In this document: piece by piece, positions 48,104-60,100 of the stretch | Numbering within the stretch: the first letter of the stretch is position 1 | How the letters are laid out: the number at the start of each line of letters is the position of its first letter | Source of the DNA: Elysia chlorotica | Taxonomy: Eukaryota; Mollusca; Gastropoda; Plakobranchidae | Assembly: GCA_003991915.1 (NCBI GenBank) | Contig: RQTK01000104.1 | Location: 86,955 to 150,954 of the forward strand | DNA length: 64,000 bases | Reading direction: 5' to 3' | Program-made: the position numbers and the translations under genes | The notes under the pieces: generated by a model | Database searches by the model: none | What the model was told of the DNA's origin: nothing | Seen by the model: only the letters and a program-made list of their open reading frames with translations

Positions 48104-50585
48104 ACTTCTTTTTATCACATGTATCTTGATCGTGTACTTTTTGCAACTGTTTAGTGATGAGACTTAAATTATAACTGTTGTATTATTCATGTTTATCACA
48201 ACACAGATTTATGAATAAGTGAAAGTACATTACTAATTATATAATTGTTCTTAAAGTATTGGCTTTTTGTTGCTGCAACTTTTGGCAACTTTTGCTGTTT
48301 TTAGTTGCAACATTTTGCAAAGCCAAATGTGTACATTTTTGGCTGCTTTTACCACTTTCAATCAGAATTTGTTGGAGGGAGGGGGGAACAGAATAAATAC
48401 ATGTAGATCATCAAGCTATAGTACAAGGAAACGATTGATTTATATGGTGTAACAATTCACGTCATTAGAAGAGCTATAGCAATTCTGCTTTTTGAGCATT
48501 ACTTGTGTCTTCCAACAAAGTGGAATTAAAACTTTTGGTGAAATAGCCCTCCATATCATATAAACATCTTTTTAAATTGCTGATTATAACCTTATTTGAG
48601 AATTATGTTTTCTTAAAAGTGCATACATTTCATGGCTTTTTCTGTGATTGTATTTTTTTCCTTATACATGGTAATTTTTTAATGTCTTGAGGATAGTTTT
48701 CGCATATTATTCTAAAGAATTGATGCATTTTTCTTGGTTTTTGTATGAGGAATTTAGCAAGGGAATACAAAATTTTAATTCTAAGTTGGAAATGGTTCTT
48801 TTTATTTATTTTCTTTATTTTCTAGATACCTTGAAGACAGAACACGAGTTTTAGGCCCAGAGCTTGCAGCAGCCCATTTCATTGTAGCCAGAGGGGGGGC
48901 TGTCAAGTTTGTAGGAAGAGATCATTGGTTTGTGAAGGATGCCAATGGAAACTACTCATTACCTAGAAAAAATGTAGAAAACCTGTTTGTTGAGGCTATT
49001 GATGCAAGCAATATCCCCAACATCACATATGTTGCATTTGACATACTCGGTGAGTTTTTAAATTGTTTGTAATGTTAAAACTACTCTATCAATTATATTG
49101 TCCTATTGAGCACGATACATGATCAGAGAAAAACATAATTTTTTCTTATTATTGCGTATTGGGCCCATAATTTTTATTTTGTTTTCAAACCTAATAAAGG
49201 ATAGGGCTTGCGAAAGGGATGTAAGGGATTTTTCATTTTTGCACTATTCAGTATTTAGCCTATTCTAATTCTTTTATAGAGGATGTACTAGTCAAACCAT
49301 AGTTAAGTTGAGTTGAGATGGTTTTAACGTTCAACGTCAGCACTAAATAGGCTATATTGTGGACAAATCCCAAGACTGGCGTCTGACAATTTTAGGTGCT
49401 GCCACACATGATCAGGGTCGAGATACTATGACTCCTCTCTCAGTCGGTCAGATTAAACTGACACCGACCCAACCAGTGGGGTGCAAAATCAACAAGGCTC
49501 AAACATGGACCTTTTCGTCGGAAGCCGGTGTTCTATACCAGGGCCACTGCGTCCCCTCAAACTATAGTTACTTTAGTCATTATTATCTTGCTAACAAGAT
49601 TTTTCTCTTTTCTATTACTCTCATTTTTGTTTTGTTTTTTCTGTCACTGACTTTCATAACTCATTTTGTCTGCTTTAAATTTAAAAGGGTAATATTTAAC
49701 TTTTTCATCCCCTGGCTTTTCCAGTTTTGTATGTTACTGTTTTAATTCCATGATGCTCAGAATTAAAGCTGTATGCTAATGTCAAATTTAAAGTGATGTT
49801 TTGTTTCATTTTTTTTTTTCTTCAGGACACCTAACCAAAGTTCGCTACCTGAAGTTCAAAAACTGTCATTATTTTGATGACTGGTGTCTGGCCCGTCTGC
49901 ACCGATTGAAAGAGTCTTTGGAATTTGTTGATTTAGAAAACTGTGCGCAAGTAACTGACAACGGATTGTCCTCTCTGCATTGTTTGACGTGAGTAAACAC
50001 TTAAATGTGTTGTTTTTTGCATTGACTTCTCAGAGACAGGCCAAAAACATAATGCTTATAAGTATCTTCAGGAAATTTTCTGAGCAATGTATCCCATTAT
50101 ATAAAATATACTGTATTCCAACTTTTGTCAATTTGCAATGTGTATCTGAATTCATCAATTAAGCCTTGAATTACCTATTTTAAATGTTTATGTATCATAT
50201 TGCAATGCAATTTTTCTGTAAATCTGGCAGGTGGACGAAAAGAAAATATACCATAATGCGCTTACGTTCTCTTCCTCTTTCATCATGCTGCAGGAAACTC
50301 CAAGGTCTGCGTGTGTCAAATCTCCCGAGTGTGAAGCACTTGGGTCTGCTGACTCTGCAGCTAGAGGAACACCTGCCAGGCCTGAAGGTTCTTGGAGTCC
50401 TCGAGGACGACCTGACGCCTCCTGCCTGGCAGCACCGCGGAGAGGGAAGGCTTGTGCGAGCCCTCCTAGGATACATGGATGTGGATACAGATCCAGATAA
50501 GTTTGGAAAGGCTGACGAGACGCCCCTTGAACCATGTGAAGATGATTCATACATTTACAATCGACGTATACTGAATGCAGAGTAG
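45901..50585 (+). CDS. DMAC2: DMAC2 (ATP5SL), distal membrane-arm assembly component 2 homologue, complete
   Basis: In vertebrates this protein helps assemble the membrane arm of respiratory complex I in mitochondria. Exons: 45901-45927, 46511-46935, 48826-49049, 49826-49988, 50294-50585, giving 1,131 nt or 376 residues. ATG 45901 has A at -3 and G at +4. Exon 1 encodes nine residues, MANARVLLK, joined in phase 0 to KHAFLTSGNSWVRSIRYLSK, a typical mitochondrial presequence. The family core is ELAAAHFIVARGGAVKF (human AGAFFILKQGGAVKF), then VRYLKFKNCHYFDDWCLARL (human HVDDWCLSRL), VTDNGLSSLHCL, LRVSNLPSV and HLPGLKVLGV. Later introns are phase 2, 1, 2, as in DMAC2L. The protein is about 120 residues longer than human DMAC2, mainly in exon 2. 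A poly(A) signal lies 54 nt after the stop. Confidence 0.93.
46985..47070 (+). mobile_element. SINE 3' fragment in DMAC2 intron 2
   Basis: 'aaattgtcagacgttagtc', 'aggcctgtccacaatatagc' and 'ggatgttaaacgaactcaac' match the last third of the SINE family, about 50 bp after the DMAC2 exon 2 donor. The head and core are absent. Confidence 0.65.
48002..48100. repeat. C run followed by (CT)n
   Basis: About 18 C, then about 35 CT units with minor interruptions, in DMAC2 intron 2. Confidence 0.9.
49306..49556 (-). mobile_element. tRNA-derived SINE with 14-bp target duplication (DMAC2 intron 3)
   Basis: Same family and orientation as 4451 and 24271. It is flanked by 'tcaaaccatagtta' (49292-49305) and 'tcaaactatagtta' (49557-49570), with one mismatch. 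The tRNA-like head ends at the plus-strand 'gccactgcgtcccc'. Confidence 0.85.
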
Positions 50586-50638
50586 GATTACACATCTAGT
50601 ACTAGATCTACATGTTTGTTTCTAATTACGCTCGTACA

Positions 50639-50644
50639 AATAAA
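50639..50644 (+). terminator. DMAC2 poly(A) signal
   Basis: AATAAA 54 nt after the DMAC2 stop and followed by a GT-rich stretch ('gtctgtgtgtt'), the usual downstream element. Confidence 0.6.
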
Positions 50645-51670
50645 AGTCTGTGTGTTAAAGTTAAGTGCTAGCAAGGCTGGTATTTTACTAGACAGATCAT
50701 GAAAATAGACAATTTTTTGCTGTTGTAAGAAAAAGAGAAGAAAAAAAACTGTATTAAGCGTATTATTTTTGTGTCAATCAGGAAATGGTTTGAGTATGAT
50801 CTGTATGTAGGCCTACCTCAATTTTATGAGAGGTATAAAATGTACTAATACTACTAATTTAGATTCTGTCGTCCCTGACTATTCATAGAATAGCTGAATA
50901 CAGCTGAGATGGAGTGACCTGACATGCGCAGAACCACTCTTCACAATGAGGAAGCTGTCTCATGATGGCTGTGAAGATCATTGTAATTTTTGTACAGTTG
51001 TAGGCTTAATCTAGCAAACTACATGAGATATAGCAGCACTCAAAGTCAAAGCATGCAAGTGTGATCGAATTTACAGAAATTGAAAATAAAATGTTTATGG
51101 ACACAATGATAGACTTTATTGTTTTTGCATTACTTCTTTTTTCCGAAGTGGATGCTTGTCGCACAGTTCATTGTGGGGAAGTTGTGCTTCCTTAACGTGG
51201 ACTAAAATATATGAAGTCAAAACGGACAGTCATGGTGGCGTTTTCTTTGATCCATCTTGTGCTGTTACATGTACAAGTACTTGTAGTAGGATGTTCTTTG
51301 GCTACCATTCTTCTTCCCTTTCTTATCGTGATGTTCCACATACTTTTTTACTCTTTGGCCCATCACCAGTACATGTATTTATTACTGTTCATGTCAGATT
51401 ATGGTCTGGGGTATTGCCAGCATCAGACCTTTTCTTGTTTAAAATTTCAATTAGGGTCTAAGAAGCAACTTTTTTAATTTGCCTTCACCTCTGGAACTGA
51501 AAGTGGGCCTCACACCAGTTCATTGGATAAACAATTGTTCACATACTGGTATCAGTTGAATGTACGGTGTGCTTCACTGCTACACAATTTTTGTAATTTT
51601 TGTACAGTTGTGCGAAAATCTGTGGATGTGTGTCAAAAGATCTGTGCTTATTCCTGTTTTAGCACGTACT
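50645..51670. other. Intergenic sequence after DMAC2
   Basis: AT-rich with no recognised element. The open frame at 51211-51477 encodes hydrophobic residues but has no family features and no splice context, so I do not call it a gene. Confidence 0.5.
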
Positions 51671-51676
51671 TACTTG

Positions 51677-52010
51677 TTACTTGTATCCGTCGCCGTGTTC
51701 GTCGATAGGATCTCCAGCAGACATCACAACAGCACGCCATTTGTTTCTGTCCCTACTCCGCAGACTTATTTTGTATAAACTTAGACCACTGCTCTTCTCA
51801 ATGTTGTCAATCAAGGTGGTGGGAGGTCTGCCTTTTTTTCTTTTGCTGGCAAACTTTCCTTGCAGGACTGTCTTCATTAGATCAGTCTTTGTGTTGCGTA
51901 TTGCATGGCCCGTATATCCGAGTCTGCGTTTTTGGACCTCACTCAATAGCTTTCGTGTGACACCTAGCTCTTTTAGGATACTGTCATTTGTTCTTTTCTC
52001 TTTCCAACTA
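51677..52010 (-). pseudogene. Non-LTR retrotransposon RT C-terminal tail
   Basis: The minus strand reads SWKEKRTNDSILKELG, RRLGYTGHAIRNT, LMKTVLQGKF, KRKKGRPPTTLIDNI and RDRNKWRAVV in one frame. These are the ordered C-terminal motifs of non-LTR (endonuclease-reverse transcriptase) proteins. The 5' side stops where the pogo-like element begins at 52011. Only about 110 codons remain. Confidence 0.8.
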
Positions 52011-52516
52011 CAGTGGAACACGTTTAAACCGAAATTTTAGGGGGTCGAATTTCAATTTCGGTTTAAACATATTTTGGTTTAAACATAGTCAAGATAAAAC
52101 GAAAAAAAAAACGAAAGGGATACAAGCCACGAAATTTGAATTAAAAATTGGGTGATGTCCCTTCTTGGAACAAATGTTTAATGAGTTTCGCCAAGCCCCC
52201 TTTGCTTTGTGTATCTCAGTATCTGTGAATGTGTGTGTGTGTGTGAGATTTTCCCTACCAATAGCACATTGGGCATATTTTTGTTCGATCAGGTTTTTAA
52301 AGAGTGACAGCAGGCACTAAAAGAGTTGCTTAAATTATGATTGATTGATTCCTTTTTATCTGCCTGCCATTCAACACATCTCTCTCGATCTTTTTAACCC
52401 CCCCCCCATTCTTTTAATCTCTCCCCCCCCCCCCCCCCCCAATTTTCTCTCTCTCGATCTTTTTAATGACCCCCTCCCTCTTTCTCATTCTCTCTCTCCA
52501 TCTTTTTAATGACCTC

Positions 52517-52568
<52 letters not shown>

Positions 52569-53172
52569 CCCTTTCAATTTAAAGGCACCCCTTGACCCCT
52601 CTGTAACAATGCGTGTGCGGGCCTGAACTACTGCAAACAATTTAGCATCGTCTAAGTTTGTCCACTGAGCAGTCACTTAGCCAGCCCGGTCTATGATCAC
52701 ATGCGCACAGACAGTGATGAGTGATGCAACAATGTTTGCTTGGCTTCCGACATTCAGCGTTATATTAGAGACTGTGTTGGGCTAGATCTAGAAGGCTCGC
52801 GCAGATCAGCCTGTACTCTACAGAGTGATGCAACAACGTTTGCTTGGCTCCGCACATTATTTTAGTGATAGAGACTGCATGGGTCTACCCTTAGGTCTAG
52901 ACCCGGTGGTTCACGTGTCACAACGATCAGCGTGTAACTGTAAGCCTATTGCTAGCGCTGATTATATAGCGAGAGGGGGGTGATGGTAGGCCTTGTTAGT
53001 GATAGATTTGATGATTCATGGGTACTGCATTGCATAAGGGAGGGAAAGGTATGTCCGAATACGCTGATTTTTCGAGAAACTCTACCACCCAGCGGTATGA
53101 AGTTCGTCATTTCCTTTCGGTTTAGCGATAGTATGCTGGCCGACGATTTCGGTTTACCGTAGGTTTCACAAT
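52011..53172. mobile_element. Pogo-like non-autonomous DNA transposon
   Basis: Begins CAGTGGAACACGTTTAAACC directly after a TA at 52009-52010. The right end, read in complement, is TGTGAAACCTACGGTAAACC, then CGAAAT as on the left, so the two termini are imperfect inverted repeats of the pogo/Tigger type (TA target, CAGTG start). The interior has C runs and CT runs (52395-52562) and no transposase frame. The right boundary is approximate. Confidence 0.6.
52527..52562. repeat. (CT)n microsatellite inside pogo-like element
   Basis: About 18 CT units, preceded by C runs at 52400-52440. Confidence 0.9.
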
Positions 53173-54103
53173 GTGCTTCTTTGAAGGATACATTTTTGCA
53201 AGTACAAATGTAGTCTATAAGGTGGGGAAAATGTTACAAAAAATTGTAAGCGATTTGTGCTGCAGAGAAAAATAGTTTGTATCATGTACCACATGTATTT
53301 TTATAGCTCAAAGTTTTGTAAGAAAATAAATTGAATAGAAAAACCATTATCATTCAATCAACTTGCTCAAATTGAGTAAAAACATCCATCATCAGAAACA
53401 TTTTGTTTTATTCTTTTTTTAATGTTATCAATGGAAAGACATTATTTCAACAATGCAGTATCATACAAATGTGCATTATCATCATAAAAGTTAAGACCGA
53501 CAGCTGAAGATTCTATTGATATAGAAATTCATTTTACTTTACAATAATATCCACTATATCTATCTAGAAAAAATTGCAACATAATTAATCTCATGCACTG
53601 GCATTCACAATCTCTTTTTTAAATACTCTTGGACATTAGCAGCTTTGATTTTTTTAAAGGTAAAAATACAATAATTTACAATTTGGTCACTTTACATGGC
53701 CCTCACTTTACTTAAAATTTAACCTATTTGTACTTCATACTTGCAGAACTTTGTCTTCTTTAGTAAATTGATGACACTCTGAATTTCACAAAAATCTCAA
53801 GTAAAGAATAAATGCCATTTTCTGTAATTAGACTGCAAATCAATACTTGTACTATACTATTTAAAAATAAATAAATAAATAAATTGAGAATAAAAAAGTA
53901 AGACAAGTCACATGGGTGCCTATTAAGTAAAGCAGTTTATCACTATCATGTTACGATTTGCCAACTGCAAGCAAAGAAAATCTTCCTACACACATAATGC
54001 TTTGTACTGAGCCAAGTTCGTTGATGCACTCTTGCACACAGCTAACCAACAGAGGATTATCATTTTAAAAAGAAAAATAATTATTTCTCATTCAGTCTGA
54101 ATT

Positions 54104-54109
54104 TTTATT
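54104..54109 (-). terminator. Candidate PRPF39 poly(A) signal
   Basis: TTTATT on the plus strand (AATAAA on the minus) 42 nt after the PRPF39 stop codon. Others lie farther downstream. Confidence 0.4.
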
Positions 54110-54150
54110 CAACACTTGGGTCTTGTAAATCTACCATGGTTCTTGTTTTT

Positions 54151-57100
54151 TCAATATCCATAGTAATTGTATTGAGGAGGGTATGCAGGATAAGGGTATG
54201 CCATGTAGCCCCCAGACTGTGGAAATAAAAATAACAACAATATTATTACTTGCTCAATATTTACGAAGTGGCGAACGAAGTTCTTACAAGTCAAAAAAGT
54301 ATTTTAGTTTTTAAATTTATCCACGATTAAATTTTTACCACACACCTCTACAATTCAGACATGCCAAACTAAATTGTCTCAAACTCAAAGTCAAACTCAC
54401 ATCAATTTCCAGCCTCTGAATTTTTTTTGACTTCATAATAGGATTAGGAATACATTGCTCATTCAGTCAATGTCATGCAGACACTGCTACTATAAAATTA
54501 CTCTATGAGGCTTACTTACCATTGGACCATAGCCAGGCCCAGGTGGCCAGGAGGGTGGATTGTGGCCATAGTTTGGGTCTGGTGGCATAGGATGACCTAC
54601 AGGGGGAGGAGGAACAGGAGCTGGAGGGATGTGTTCTACTGGCGCTGCAGCTGCTTGGTTGTCTACTTTAGTTCTTTTCTCTGAGGATTCCTCTGATCTT
54701 TGGGTGCATTGATAAAAAAAAAAGTACACAATTTAAATTTATGTCACTGTCAGTTTCAGGGAAGTAAGGATTACCATAAAAAAAAGTCATATGAATATAT
54801 CGAGATGATCTTCATGAGTTTTTAACCTAAGAACTGTAAAAATACAACTATATCGGGTCTTTGGAAGCCGTCATATTGTTTGAGCCAATTTAATCAGCTT
54901 TTACAAAACACCAAGAAGTCACTATAGCAAAATGGCAAAATCTTCAGTAATGATCTTTGGAAAGAGTTTTTTCTTTCTAACTCTTCATAAAAGAAATAAA
55001 ACCACACACCAAAATTTCCTTCAAGATTTCAAGACGCTGTGTAACGACAAAAAAATAAATTCTGATGAACCTGTCGCCGGACCTCCAGGGCTTTGTCGGC
55101 CTTGATGGTCAGAAAAAACTTGATTGCTTTATTTTCAGACGATTAAAGTGATGAGGAAAATGATTTGATTGCATTACTAGATGAACAATGCCGAGATCGA
55201 GTTTTAGATGTAGATCTAGATCCTAATTTAGATTTAGTTTGGACGGATGAAAATATTCAGAATCGTTCTAGATCTAGTAGATTTGATATCAATTTTACTG
55301 TAAGGGGCAGTAAGCAGGGCCAAAATATACAATGTACCAGATAAATGTCAGCTACAGATCCATTTTTTTAAAGTGTTTTTCACTGATTGGAGAAATAGTG
55401 GGTCAGACTAATCGCTATGCTTCAGGTCTGAGTTCATATCCTCATAACTTTTATCTGAGTTAGTTTAAAGATTAAAATAGTTATAACAAAGCACAGTATA
55501 GTTTCAAATATTTATTTCTCAGGAACATTTAAAATTCTTTTGGCAGCTTTTAAAATGTTGCCGTTTCCTCAATGGAAGAATAATTTTTAGCTATTTTCAA
55601 AAGATTACTCACCCTTTCTCTTTTTCTGGTTTTCGCTTTTTGCTGTTTGCCTCCTTCACCAACCTTTGATGCTCATCATAAGCTTCTGTTATTCTGTAAA
55701 ATGGGAATAAAAATGTCAATGTAATTTTCCACAATTGAGAGCATTATTCATAGATAACACCTCTTAAAAAAAAAAATAGCAAAGCCAACAATATTGTGTC
55801 ATCATTAAGCAGGATAACGAAAAGGACATTAATGGAATTTCATTAATGAGGTATTAAAGATTTATCTAATACTAACTTCATATGCTCAAGTTTGTAGGCA
55901 CAATGTACATAAATAAACAAAACTTTAACTTTAAACTTAGAAAGATTGAAAAAAATTAAAAAAAAACTGCTTAAATATTATGAAGAAAAATTTTTTAGTA
56001 CTTCAGGGATGCCACCTGACCCTGTCAAAATTTCTAGAACTAAGTTAGTGGGGGGAAAAGAATAGGGAAGGGGATCAGGGGGCTATCCTATGTTATTTGT
56101 ATGAAGTCTATTTTGTTGGGCCACATCTGAACCAGTGGCTAGAAACTGAAGTTTTAGACCGTACTGTTTTCAGTAACGGCAAGGACCGCCTATAAGGCGT
56201 AATTTGCCACAGTTTGGCGTAATAAATTACTCCCAAAGCGTAACGTTGGCAGGTCTATGAAAACTCAATGAGATTTTTTTTTTTTCGTTCACATTCTTTT
56301 ACATGACAAAATTATGTGAAAGTAATTTATAAACAGTAATGTTATTAATACATGTTTATATTATATATGTACGTTTTAATGCATTCTCCAAAGTCCTCCA
56401 AAAATTCCATTCGTCTCTGAGAAACTTTGACTTTGAACTCCATAGAGACATCACTCTTGAGCATCCGTGCAAAGATATCCATAACTCTTCTCTCCACAAT
56501 CGGCTGAGACTGATACTCTACATCTAAGAGCTGCAGAAAGATCTTTTCATTTGTCTGAAAAGTTTGCATAAAAATGACTCTGAGAAAAACTAAATGTGTC
56601 AATTTTTCTGATCTAAGTAAAACTGTTCTTTCTTATGAATAAGGACTTCAGTTCTTAAGAAATGATTTAAAAACTTTTAAGTTTTCCCTTAGAGAGAATA
56701 TTACTTTTATTAGAAATAATTACAATAGTCTACATAAAGCAAAATTAGAGATGATTAGAAAAGAAAAATGTTTTCAGCAGACAAAAGGAGAACATCAATA
56801 CATGTAGTCTTATAAATTTTGTTTGGTAACAGTACTAACGTTCTTTCACTTACACTGTCAACCTCTAAGGCATCTGTGAGGATCTTTCTAGCCCTGTTTG
56901 TGTCTCCAATAATCTGAAATTAAGAAAGGAAATAAGCCCAATCTAATTGTAAGTAAAAAAAAGTGCATATCATGGGAAATTCATTATATACATTCTTGAC
57001 TTAAGAACTTTAAGCTACAGCATTTCAAACCAATAGGACACAAAGAACAAAAGCCTTGGCACTTGCTGAAATCTTAAGGATACCATATATAAATAGAAAT

Positions 57101-60100
57101 TGATGATCAAAGACCAAGGCGTCCAAAAACATACATAAACTTGCAGCAAGAATCAAAGTGTGCTATATTTTTTCATTTATGAATAATATTGTAAAAAATA
57201 ACCCAAAATACTGCCCACACGGATAGGACAGTTTACATTTTGCAGTGTAGGCTGATTGTGTGGGCTGAAAAATACTCTCTAAGTATCACTCTGTTCTATC
57301 TATGCTTAAATTTAAAGGAAACAAAATCACTTTTAATTTATCCTCGGTGTGCCAAAATCCTTTCACTTCCTTCAATTCGATGACTTGGCTTTCTATTTTT
57401 GGAAGCCTTGGCAAAGACACAAGAACAAAACCCATAACGAATGCAATTCTTTTCTGTCAATTTTTGTCATTTTCCCTAAAAAAAATACCTATTTTTAAAA
57501 AAAAACAGTTCATCAAAATTTACAGACACCTAGGGGACCAAAAATTAACCAAAGGTTATTTTTTTATTTTTTTATTTTGACTGATCATTTCACCCCTGAC
57601 TCGCAGGCTCTTTTTTACTCCTCTTTAGAACCCTGTCTGTCTAAGAAGCTTATTTTCTTCCAAGTGGAGGGGCTTTTTTACTTTATCATTTTTTTTTTAA
57701 CTTATAAGCTTTTTCAAATAACACCCACACTATACCTTTAACAATGGGTAAAATCCTGCAATTATTTTTGACTTAACAATCATGGTCTTACATGTCCTGA
57801 TGCTGGACAGCATGATGGTAGGCGGAGGCCACTGTATCATGTGAAAGAAGGTTATTCTTGATAAGGATGATATGCACTTTGGTTTGGCAACTTTTTTTGG
57901 CCCCTAAGATCTTGAGCTTCCCCCAAAAGACAAAGTCACTGAAAAGTGAGTATCCATGCATGTTTTACAACTTAAGCTGAACAAACCTTTTGAAGGTATC
58001 TGGCATACTTTATTGAGAAAAATGTCTTGGTTTTGTGACTGACTGCCTTTTCAATGTAGCTCTTAAACAGCTCCTCAGCCGATTTGTGGTTTTTGTTGCG
58101 ACGCTCAAGGCTTATTCTCCGCATGCACACCATAGCAAGGCCAGGAACATTAGATTCAATGTTCATCAAGATCTTTCTAGCCAGGGCATAATTACCTGAA
58201 AAATGAGTTGGTTTTACAGTTTCAATCTTAACGAAAAACATAAGTTCAAACTGTGACAAGAGTATGTTATAAAGAAGAAAAAAATACCTACAAAAATAAT
58301 AAAATGGTAAATTTCTGGAACTTAACATATATTTTGATAGAAGCAAAGGTTTGAAAAATACAAATGTCCTACTTTTGGTCAAAAAATTAAAATTTTAGAC
58401 CACACATAGACTGTGGCTTGTAAACTGTAGTGTTATTCATTGGCAAACTTATATGAAGTTAGAGATTTAAGATAAATACTTTTCGGTGCTTACCTCTTCT
58501 TTCTTCGAATGCGGTCCAAGCTAAGTGAATGTAGGGTTTCTTTGGAAGATGTATGTCACATGCTCGTTGGTACACACTGCGAACTCCATCCAAGCTGTGC
58601 TGTTCAAGATACTTTGCATACTGAGAAGAAAAAAGGGTACACTGGTTTAACCCTATCTGTACATGGGGGGAGGGGGGGGATTGACACTCTGGGATCAATT
58701 TTATTACAGTAGTTTTAAAATGCCGAGAATCTGAAGCATATTTTATTGAAATATCAGTATTCCTCAAAAATTAATTTCGACAAATGATAACAACAGAATT
58801 ATAGTCAAAATCTTGAAACGAAGCTGACCAGACGTCATTTCTAAAACCCCATTTTAGAGAATGAGATTGACTTTGAGACCCCACCTCCAAGAGTCAGAAA
58901 ACTATGATATTCTTATCAGTAGACCAGGGGTGACACAGACACCTCACCGCAGGGGAAAAAAAAGCGAGATTCATTTCTATTTACATTCTTGGGAACTCCT
59001 ACTGCTCTTCCTACTTCTACTACTCCTACCCCTGCTGCTACTCCTTTTACTCCTTCTCCTCCTACTTTAACTCCTCTGCCTCTTCCTCTTTCTCCATGCC
59101 TACTCCTACTACTATTACTCTTTTTCCTTCTACTCTTACTCCTATCACTAGTCCTGCTGCTGCTCCTCCTACTACTCTTACTCCAACTTCTTCTCCTACT
59201 CCTATTACTTCTCATACTCCTTCTCCCACTCCTGTTCCTTATCTTCCTCCTCTTACTTTTTTCCTATTCCTACTCCTACTCCTCTTCCTCCTGGTACTAC
59301 AACTCTTCCTTCTATAGCCTATAAAGTGCTAACGTTGGGCATTAAACCAACTCAACTACTACAGCTCCTCCTCCTACATCTGCTATTCCTACTCCTTCTG
59401 CTCCTACTCTTACTCCTCCGACTTTGCCTTGCACTCACTCCATCTCCTACTTGTCTTCCTCCTTATCTTTCTCCTTCTCCTATTACTCCTACTGCCCCTG
59501 TCGTCGTCGCCCTCCTCTTCCTCTTCCCATTGCTACTCTTACACATACTGCATCTCCTCGTCCCCCTACTACTCCTGGTCCTAACTCTCCTCCTCCTACG
59601 ATTCTTTCATGAACTCCTCTTCCTCAAGCCCTCATTCTTCCTGCTCATCCTTCTCCTCCTTAAGACTTCTATTTCTACTTCTCTTTCGACTCCTCTTCCT
59701 TCTCCCCTTTACTTCCCCTCTACCTCCTCATCTTTAGAAAATATTATGCCCAGGATAGAAATGGATGGCACTCTCTGATTTGCGGCCTATACCTTGCAAA
59801 GTGAAGAGGGCTAGAAAGGCTATGGTAAAATAGCAAAGCAAACATGAAGCTTTTTCCTTCATTTATCAAAAAAAAATTGTTTAAGTAGAATTGTATTTTA
59901 CTAATTGTAGAACAAAAAGAGGAATATGCTGACAACAGGAATGTGGAACAATAATTATAATGCACCTTTTTGTTTGTTTGCTAAAAAACTTTTCATTTCA
60001 TTTTAATATACCAACTCACCTTCATCCAAAAATCTTCATAGAGAGCACATGCAATCATGCATCTCTCAAATAACACAACGATTCGATGATGGTCATTTTG

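Noticed and set aside
47130..48340. Similar 'gcaacttttgcaac' stretches near 47130-47200 and 48270-48320 as possible element ends
   Set aside because: They are in direct, not inverted, orientation and are low in complexity, with no target duplication.
51156..51477. Hydrophobic frames of about 90-100 residues after DMAC2
   Set aside because: The hydrophobicity comes from T-rich sequence. There is no family similarity or splicing evidence.
58916..59215. An Arg/Ser-rich frame that looks like an RS domain in the splicing-factor gene
   Set aside because: It falls in the CTN repeat between conserved exons with good splice sites (60020 and 58620). PRPF39 proteins have no RS domain at this position.
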